Assembly: GCF_030409875.1 (NCBI RefSeq)
Contig: NZ_JAUFQR010000003.1
Coordinates: 248,001 to 312,000, forward strand
Origin: Chryseobacterium tructae
Lineage (GTDB): Bacteria; Bacteroidota; Bacteroidia; Flavobacteriales; Weeksellaceae
Direction of reading: 5' to 3'
Length of the DNA: 64,000 nucleotides
Part shown: piece by piece, positions 58,255 through 64,000 of the stretch
Layout of the letters: each line of letters opens with the position of its first letter
How positions within the stretch are numbered: the stretch's first letter is position 1
Position numbers and translations under genes: made by a program
The notes under the pieces: model-generated
What the model was told of the DNA's origin: nothing
The model's database searches: none
Seen by the model: only the letters and a program-made list of their open reading frames with translations

Positions 58255-58644
58255 ATGCTACAGAGAATACAAACCATATGGACCTTATTAGCAGTTTTAG
58301 CTGCTGCTTTCCTTTTTATAACAGGACAGGATGTTGTGATTTCCGACAGTATCCCTGTACTTAATATAGGATGTATAGTCCTTGTTATCATTGGATCATT
58401 AAGTATCTTCAGTTTCAAAAACAGAAAAAGACAAATTTTGCTGAATACCATCAGCATCATTATAAACGCTTTGTTGATTGGTGTATTGGTGTACTGGCTG
58501 CTAAGCTTATCCGGAGGAATTCAATTTCCTGAGAAGGGTATTGAGCCAATTTTCCCATTGATCGCGGTAATCTGTCTGCTTATAGCAAACGTATACATCC
58601 GCAGAGATGAGAGGCTCGTGAAATCTGTAGACAGACTTCGGTAA
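58255..58644 (+). CDS. DUF4293 family membrane protein
   Basis: 129 residues, four hydrophobic segments. Starts MLQRIQTIWTLLAVLAAA and ends RRDERLVKSVDRLR, the two conserved ends of DUF4293, a Bacteroidota-restricted inner-membrane family. Function unknown. Divergent from rho with overlapping promoters. Confidence 0.8.
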   Translation: MLQRIQTIWTLLAVLAAAFLFITGQDVVISDSIPVLNIGCIVLVIIGSLSIFSFKNRKRQILLNTISIIINALLIGVLVYWLLSLSGGIQFPEKGIEPIFPLIAVICLLIANVYIRRDERLVKSVDRLR

Positions 58645-58668
58645 CCTTACAACGATTTTTTGAGTGAG

Positions 58669-58699
58669 AACAGTTCCTAATTTTAGGAGCTGTTTTTTA
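58669..58699 (+). terminator. Terminator after the DUF4293 gene
   Basis: AACAGTTCCTAA / TTAGGAGCTGTT stem (one mismatch), then T run. Confidence 0.83.
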
Positions 58700-58823
58700 T
58701 TTGTATAGACTAAATATCATCTCTATTCCTCCCTATTCCTACACAGATCAATTAATTTCTGTAACTTCCTTGCAACATTTTGATCAAAAAGACGACAGAT
58801 CCTATAACTTTTAATTAAAGACT

Positions 58824-59747
58824 ATGAAAAAGCTAACGTATCTTACTGTATCATTATTCTCTGTATTTACTTTTGCACAGGAAGTTTCAAAAGAAAGAGT
58901 AAAAACTGTTATTTCTACACTGGCATCTGATGAGATGAAAGGCCGCGAGATTGGAACTCCAGAAAATGACAATGCCGCGAATTATATTGCTACTCTTTTC
59001 AAAGAAAATAATCTTGAATACTGTACAGGAAATTCTTATCTGATCCCCTTTGATTACAAGGGTAAAACAGCCTATAATGTTTGTGGTATAAAGAAAGGTA
59101 AATCGGATAAAAACCTTGGTTTTTCAGGACATTTTGATCACATCGGAGCCAACAATAAAAGCGGAGACAATATTTATAATGGTGCCGATGATGATGCCAG
59201 CGGAATTACAACATTAGTAGGAATCGCTGATTATTTCAAAAACAAAAAACCTGAATTTTCAATGGTTTTCATGGCCTTTAATGGAGAAGAAAAAGGGATG
59301 CTTGGATCACAGGCTATCTCTGAAGATAAAAACCTCGATAAAATATACAGCAATATGACTGCCCTATTCAATTTTGAAATGGTAGCAACAGAATCCCAAT
59401 GGGGAAAGAATGCATTATATATGACGGGAGACGGTTTTTCAGATCTTGATGAATTATTCAATAAGCAGGCAGTGAACGGGTTAAAAATCAACGCTGATCC
59501 TTACGCAAAACAACAGCTTTTCTATCGTTCAGACAATGTTAGTTTTGTAAAAAAGAAAATTATTGCTCACTCATTTTCCACCGTTGATATGACCAAAGCA
59601 ACTCACTATCATCAGGTAAACGACGATATGAATATTGTAGATGTTGATAATATGACTCAAATCATCAATAATTTTGGCAAAACACTAGATAAATTAAACC
59701 CTAAGAATTTTGCTCCAAAATATAACGAGCAGGTAAATTTTAATTAA
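58824..59747 (+). CDS. Secreted M28-family metallopeptidase
   Basis: 307 residues. Signal peptide to about residue 18 (FTFAQE). Zinc aminopeptidase fold: FSGHFDHIG (His ligand), NGADDDASG (bridging Asp), FNGEEKGMLGS (catalytic Glu pair), FEMVATE (Asp/Glu ligand site), and a late HYHQVNDDMN histidine. No T9SS tail, so probably periplasmic. About 70 bases shorter in the C-terminus than multidomain relatives. Followed by a long gap. Confidence 0.88.
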   Translation: MKKLTYLTVSLFSVFTFAQEVSKERVKTVISTLASDEMKGREIGTPENDNAANYIATLFKENNLEYCTGNSYLIPFDYKGKTAYNVCGIKKGKSDKNLGFSGHFDHIGANNKSGDNIYNGADDDASGITTLVGIADYFKNKKPEFSMVFMAFNGEEKGMLGSQAISEDKNLDKIYSNMTALFNFEMVATESQWGKNALYMTGDGFSDLDELFNKQAVNGLKINADPYAKQQLFYRSDNVSFVKKKIIAHSFSTVDMTKATHYHQVNDDMNIVDVDNMTQIINNFGKTLDKLNPKNFAPKYNEQVNFN

Positions 59748-60152
59748 AAGCTGTTTAAGCTATATACTTTAAAAAGTACCCTAAAGTTTTGTTGAAAATC
59801 AAAGATTTTCATCTTATATGAACTTAATTTTGCGGCATTTCCTTATACTTTCTAAAGTATACTCAAGTGTTTAAAAAAATAAAAACTTTTGTGACTTTTG
59901 TAATTAAGTTTAAACATACTTTAAAATTCATCATAAAGACCGTCATTTTAGGCGGTTTTTTTATTTTCAAGAAAATTAAATCTCTCCATAAATCCAATGT
60001 CTTCTGAAACATATTTCAAATTCTTATTCACTTTATTTCAAGGGGTTGTAACAAAACCTCTCTTTTTGAAACATATCAATTAAAGTAAAACAGGATTAAG
60101 AACGTCTTATCTTTTAAATTTACGTAATTTTGCTATCCAAATTTTTCATTGA
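59748..60152 (+). other. 405-base gap with near-palindromes and a possible small RNA unit
   Basis: Two copies of TATACTTT-N2-AAAGTA occur at 59763-59780 and 59844-59861 (the second is a perfect 18-base palindrome), with a lone half-site CATACTTT near 59915. A -7-like TAATTTTG lies at 59825-59832 and a terminator at 59939-59965, so a transcript of about 120 bases could run between them. GAAAATC-AAA-GATTTTC forms a hairpin at 59794-59810. Near the right end TAATTTTG (60125-60132) fits as the ABC-transporter promoter. Confidence 0.35.
59939..59965 (+). terminator. Terminator in the gap after the M28 peptidase
   Basis: ACCGTC / GGCGGT stem (one G-T pair), then seven T. It is 190 bases past the peptidase stop, further than usual. 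Confidence 0.72.
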
Positions 60153-61988
60153 ATGAATGAGTATAAAAAAATTCTGAGGTTCGCGAGACCCCATCAAAAA
60201 TATATCTACGGAAGTTTATTGTTCAATATTCTCTATTCCTTATTTCAAATTGCTTCACTAGGAACTATTTTACCGGTTTTAGGAATGCTTTTCGGGACAA
60301 TTAAAGCCGAAAAGACTGTAGCTCCGACCTATACAGGAGAACTTCTTGATTTTTTCACGTATGCAAAAGATTATGCTAATTATTATATACAGTCATTAGT
60401 CGCTCAATATGGTTCTTTAAAAGTCCTGGCATGGCTTTGTATCATTACAGCCGTCATGTTCTTGCTAAGAAATATTTTCAGATATCTGGGAGCATATCTT
60501 TTGATTAATTATCGTGTAGGTGTTACCAAGGATCTTCGTGGTGCTATGTACAGAAAGATACTTTCTTTACCCGTTTCCTTCTTTACAGAAAGTAGAAAAG
60601 GTGATATGATGTCTCGTATGTCCAATGATGTGGGTGAAGTGGAAGGAAATATTCTAGGGAGTTTGGTTGAATTAATCAATGCCCCGTTTATGCTAATCAG
60701 TACTCTGATCTCATTGTTTATTGTAAGCCCGGAAATGACTCTTTTCTCTTTACTGGTACTCCCTGTAATGGGAACAATGATCGCCTTGATCGGTAAAAGT
60801 CTTAAAAAGGACTCTCATGAGGCGCAGCATGAAATGGGAACCATTTTCTCTATTGTAGATGAAACCTTGAAATCATCAAAGGTTATTAAAATCTTTAATG
60901 CAGAAAAGATCATGGATAACCGTTTCATGAAATCTATGAACAAATGGATCTCCAGCTCAATCAGCTTAGGAAGAAAGAAAGAGCTAGCATCGCCAATGAG
61001 TGAATTCTTAGGATCTATCACTTTCCTAATCATTGCATGGTATGGAGGAAAACAAATTATTGTTGAACAAAGTCTTTCCCCTGCAGGTTTCTTAGTATTC
61101 CTGGGAATGTTCTTCCAGATTCTACCGCCTGCAAAGAGTTTATCAACATCTATTTCGAATGTACAGAAAGGAGAAGCTTCTTTGAAAAGAGTATTGGAAA
61201 TTCTGGACGCAGATGTAAAAATCGAAGAAATTGCAGAACCGGTTTCTATCTCAACACTTAATAAAAATATTGAATTCAAAAATATTGGATTCTACTATGA
61301 TAAAGCCAACCTGATCCTTAAAAACTTTGATTTAACGATTCCTAAAGGAAAGACCGTAGCATTGGTAGGACAAAGTGGAAGTGGAAAAACAACCATTGCC
61401 AATCTTTTAGCCAGATTTTATGATGTTTCCGAAGGAGAAATCTTGATTGACGGTGTAGATATCAAACATTTAAAATTACAGGAATATCGCCAACTTTTAG
61501 GAATGGTAACTCAAGAATCTGTATTATTCAACGATTCAGTTTACAATAATATTTTGATGGGTAAGCCTAATGCGACCAGGGAAGAAGTGATTGCAGCCGC
61601 TAAAATCGCCAATGCAGATACATTTATTACGGGGCTTTCTGAAGGGTACGACACCAATATCGGAGATGATGGAAACAAACTTTCCGGAGGCCAGAAACAA
61701 AGGGTTTCTATTGCAAGAGCGGTATTGAAAAACCCACCGATCATGATTCTGGATGAAGCCACTTCAGCTCTGGATACTGAATCTGAAAGGTTTGTACAGG
61801 ATGCGCTGGAAAAAATGATGGAAAACAGAACTTCATTAGTTATTGCCCACCGTCTATCAACGATTCAAAAGGCAGACTGGATTGTAGTAATGGAAAAGGG
61901 AACCATTGTAGAACAAGGAACCCACCATGACCTTATTGCTAGAAAAGGCATGTACAACAAGCTGGTTGAGCTTCAAAACTTTGACTAA
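60153..61988 (+). CDS. ABC exporter, fused permease and ATPase (MsbA-like)
   Basis: 611 residues, a half-transporter working as a homodimer. Six transmembrane helices to about residue 330, including coupling-helix LPVSFFTESRKGDMMSRMSND. ATPase: Walker A GQSGSGKTT near 406-414, Q-loop VTQES, signature LSGGQKQR near 509, Walker B IMILDEATSALD, and H-loop IAHRLS. Pattern fits lipid or drug exporters of the MsbA group; lipid A export is plausible, drug export equally so. The DUF1801 gene starts 22 bases later. Confidence 0.92.
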   Translation: MNEYKKILRFARPHQKYIYGSLLFNILYSLFQIASLGTILPVLGMLFGTIKAEKTVAPTYTGELLDFFTYAKDYANYYIQSLVAQYGSLKVLAWLCIITAVMFLLRNIFRYLGAYLLINYRVGVTKDLRGAMYRKILSLPVSFFTESRKGDMMSRMSNDVGEVEGNILGSLVELINAPFMLISTLISLFIVSPEMTLFSLLVLPVMGTMIALIGKSLKKDSHEAQHEMGTIFSIVDETLKSSKVIKIFNAEKIMDNRFMKSMNKWISSSISLGRKKELASPMSEFLGSITFLIIAWYGGKQIIVEQSLSPAGFLVFLGMFFQILPPAKSLSTSISNVQKGEASLKRVLEILDADVKIEEIAEPVSISTLNKNIEFKNIGFYYDKANLILKNFDLTIPKGKTVALVGQSGSGKTTIANLLARFYDVSEGEILIDGVDIKHLKLQEYRQLLGMVTQESVLFNDSVYNNILMGKPNATREEVIAAAKIANADTFITGLSEGYDTNIGDDGNKLSGGQKQRVSIARAVLKNPPIMILDEATSALDTESERFVQDALEKMMENRTSLVIAHRLSTIQKADWIVVMEKGTIVEQGTHHDLIARKGMYNKLVELQNFD

Positions 61989-62010
61989 TTATTTTTAAAT
62001 CAATATAAAA

Positions 62011-62358
62011 ATGAATCCCATACAAGAGTATTTCTACAGAATCGAAGAGCCTGAAAGAAGTACTCTTCTTTTTTTAAGGGAAACAATCTTAGCTTCAGAT
62101 CCTGAACACCTGACAGAAACATTAAGCTTTGGACTTCCCTTCATCAAATACAAAAAGAAAATGCTGTGCTATTTTTATTACAGCAAAAAATACAAGAAAC
62201 ACTACCTCAGTTTTTATCATGGTGATAAGCTGGATTATCCGGAACTGGCGCAAGATGGAAGAAAGAAGTTTAAGATCCTTTTAATTGATGTGGAAGAAGA
62301 TTTACCCGTAGAGTTCATATTGAACCTGCTGGAAGAAATCAAAACTTATATAAAATAA
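62011..62358 (+). CDS. DUF1801 domain protein
   Basis: 115 residues. DUF1801/YdhG-like fold: N-terminal IQEYFYRIEEPERSTLLFLR, SFGLPFIKYKKKMLCYF, and a C-terminal helix (ILNLLEEIKTYIK). The family is widespread, structurally known, and without a settled function. It may be co-transcribed with the ABC exporter. Confidence 0.75.
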   Translation: MNPIQEYFYRIEEPERSTLLFLRETILASDPEHLTETLSFGLPFIKYKKKMLCYFYYSKKYKKHYLSFYHGDKLDYPELAQDGRKKFKILLIDVEEDLPVEFILNLLEEIKTYIK

Positions 62359-62360
62359 AA

Positions 62361-62388
62361 ACTCCGGTACAAATAATTGCACCGGAGT
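62361..62388 (-). terminator. Terminator of the right-edge surface protein gene
   Basis: ACTCCGGT / ACCGGAGT stem; the minus strand continues into TTTTTATTTTAT, and the plus side is only weakly T-rich. Confidence 0.8.
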
Positions 62389-62406
62389 CTTCTTTAAAAA
62401 AACTTA

Positions 62407-64000
62407 TCATTTTGTGTTTATTCCACTGAATTCTGCTCTTTTAATTGCCCAAGCAAGAGCGTTTGCATAGAATATCGAGTTATACACCTCCATTTCATAA
62501 GCAGCCGCCCCATTTCCATAACTGGGTTTAGCTATTGGCTTATAATTAGTATCTGCGTAGAACGGGCATATTATATCTGAGGTATTTGGGGAGGCCACGG
62601 ATCCACACTGAGAGTTGAATCCCCCATCTCCTACCCAGATGAAGTTAAGTGTATTATGCTTAAATGCTGTTACCCTTCCTATAGTTCCTGACGGTGAAGC
62701 GGTAGAGATATTGGTATCGCCTGAATATACTGTAATTTCACTTGAAGGCAGTCCTGTTGCATAGGTTGTAGAAGAAGCATCTTCTCCCACTGTAGTCCTC
62801 GTATATCTCCAAAGGGACCGTTCAGTATTTCATCATTAGTCAGTGGCAGTTTATAGATCGCTCCTGCACTGTTTACACTTCCTGTATTGACTGATCCATC
62901 AAAAACATTTCTGAAAAGATTCTGCATTCCACCATTACTTTCAGAATAAGCAACGATTACCCCTCCTTTTGCCAGATAGTTCTTTAATACCTGTGCTTCT
63001 GCAGCATTCATTCCCCATGCATATCCTATTACAATAATATCTACAGGATTTGACCCGGTTGTCCAGCTTGTCAACTGTGTAGCGTTCGGGCTGTCTGTAC
63101 CATCTATGATCTGATCCCAGCCCTCATATTTTACAATACTGTTGGCCAATGTTCCAAAATTAGCAGCAGCTTTAGTCACCATACCCGATGGAGAAGTTCC
63201 CGATACATTATAGCCACAACCATTGGGTGCTGCTCCGATCGTTAAAAGTTTTTTCTTTGGAACAACCACGATAACATTTACCGCACATGTTGTTGAAACC
63301 CCACCTTGACTGTCCGAAGTAATCGTTATCGTCTTTATAGTTGTGGAAGAAGGAGAACCTGTCCCCTGAAGCACAACATTCTGATTTCCTGTAGCTGTAA
63401 AAGTTCCTGAACCTTTGAAGGAAATTCCATCTACAGTATTGGTGGTAATCGTATAGCTTCCCAATGCTGAAACGTTTACCGGCAAAGTAATGGTATTGGA
63501 AGCAGTAAGAGCCGTTCCTACTTTATAAACTCCATTCACCGTTGCACTTCCACAGCTCATCGTATAAGATCCCGCAGGACTGAGAACAGTAATAGATACC
63601 GGAGGCGTGCAGGTTACATCAATACCATTGCCGTTAAGGGCTACTTCGTCAGTCTGGATATTCTGAGGGTTACCCTGACCTGAAATCTGTAGGGTTTGTA
63701 TTCCTGTGTTCAGAAATACTCCTGTTCCATAGAAATTATATCCGTTTGAGGTGGTTCCGGAAATTGTATAATTTCCTACTTTCGTTACATTAACTTTCAC
63801 ATTTAAGTAATTAGAATTGGTAAGATCCTTACCTTTTACATAACTACCCATGGCCTGGGTGGCGGAACAATCTATAGTAAAGACTCCTTTTCCCATCTGT
63901 CCGCATACACTTTTCCATTCATCATCTGCAAAGCTCCAGTAGTTGAAACAGTCTTCTGTAGTATTGTAGATCGTTAAGCCATCATCATTGGTCTTATTGA
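62407..64000 (-). pseudogene. Large secreted repeat protein, 5' end outside the window, frameshifted near its 3' end
   Basis: The frame is open to the right edge (NKTNDDGLTIYNTTEDC and onward), so the start lies beyond 64000. Tandem repeats of about 90-100 residues (GSYVKGKDLTNSNYLNVKVN; GVYKVGTALTASNTITLPVN, each followed by GNYTISG / GSYTITT and a GTGVF/GTGSP turn) resemble the beta-strand repeats of large Bacteroidota surface proteins. A domain with IVIGYAWGMNAAEAQVLKNY follows, reminiscent of glutamine-amidotransferase-like folds. The frame breaks at 62786-62788 (GGG needs GGGG) and then continues as GEDASSTTYATGLPSSEITV to 62407. No T9SS tail is seen. Confidence 0.75.

Noticed and set aside
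1..64000. CRISPR array, tRNA, rRNA, insertion sequence or prophage
   Set aside because: No regularly spaced repeats, cloverleaf, terminal inverted repeats with transposase, or phage genes were found by reading both strands.

Overview
The window looks like part of a Chryseobacterium-type chromosome (Bacteroidota, Flavobacteriia, Weeksellaceae). The supporting signs are low GC content, Bacteroidota promoters of the form TTTG-N18-20-TAnnTTTG just upstream of many starts, few purine-rich ribosome sites, type IX secretion sorting domains (types A and B), a XrtF exosortase pair, Bacteroidota-only DUF families (DUF4293, DUF5689, DUF6146, DUF6702), and a Rho factor with a large disordered insert. No tRNA, rRNA, CRISPR array, transposase or prophage was seen.

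Layout. 1-3.5 kb: end of a KAS III gene and a surface-glycan group (two hexapeptide acyltransferases, one GT4 glycosyltransferase). 3.5-5.3 kb: a DUF2306 membrane protein and a membrane-anchored AraC regulator. 5.7-9.1 kb: an inorganic-carbon block with two beta-carbonic anhydrases around a SulP anion transporter. 9.2-13.6 kb: pth, a lipoprotein, and an operon of three secreted paralogues of which only one is intact. 14-22 kb: mfd, small secreted proteins, a GH3-family protein, an MFS transporter. 22-32 kb: secreted adhesin-like genes with CHU_C (T9SS type B) tails interrupted by dnaB and rnhA. 32-35 kb: nitroreductase, nadB, nadC (NAD synthesis). 35-41.6 kb: a TonB receptor, asd, a cation diffusion facilitator, and the exosortase F pair. 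41.8-45.4 kb: an amino-sugar recycling block (AmgK-like kinase, stand-alone RapZ C-terminal domain, MurU-like nucleotidyltransferase) followed by a LOG-family protein. 46.5-53.6 kb: TonB receptor, DUF5689 protein and a secreted endonuclease/exonuclease/phosphatase-fold protein. 53.7-64 kb: a von Willebrand A T9SS protein, superoxide dismutase, rho, DUF4293, an M28 peptidase, an ABC exporter, DUF1801, and a partial large surface protein.

The most important caveat for a user is that eight genes are split by nine single-base losses. Each is restored by adding one base, and two restored proteins then match an intact paralogue in length. All sit in non-essential, mostly secreted genes, so either indel error in the assembly or real decay of surface genes is possible.

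The best candidates for new biology are the AmgK/RapZ-C/MurU block with a perfect hairpin over its first stop codon, the XrtF pair with no visible substrate, a promoter-driven 34-residue microprotein at 11.0 kb, and an orphan promoter-palindrome-terminator segment at 59.8 kb.
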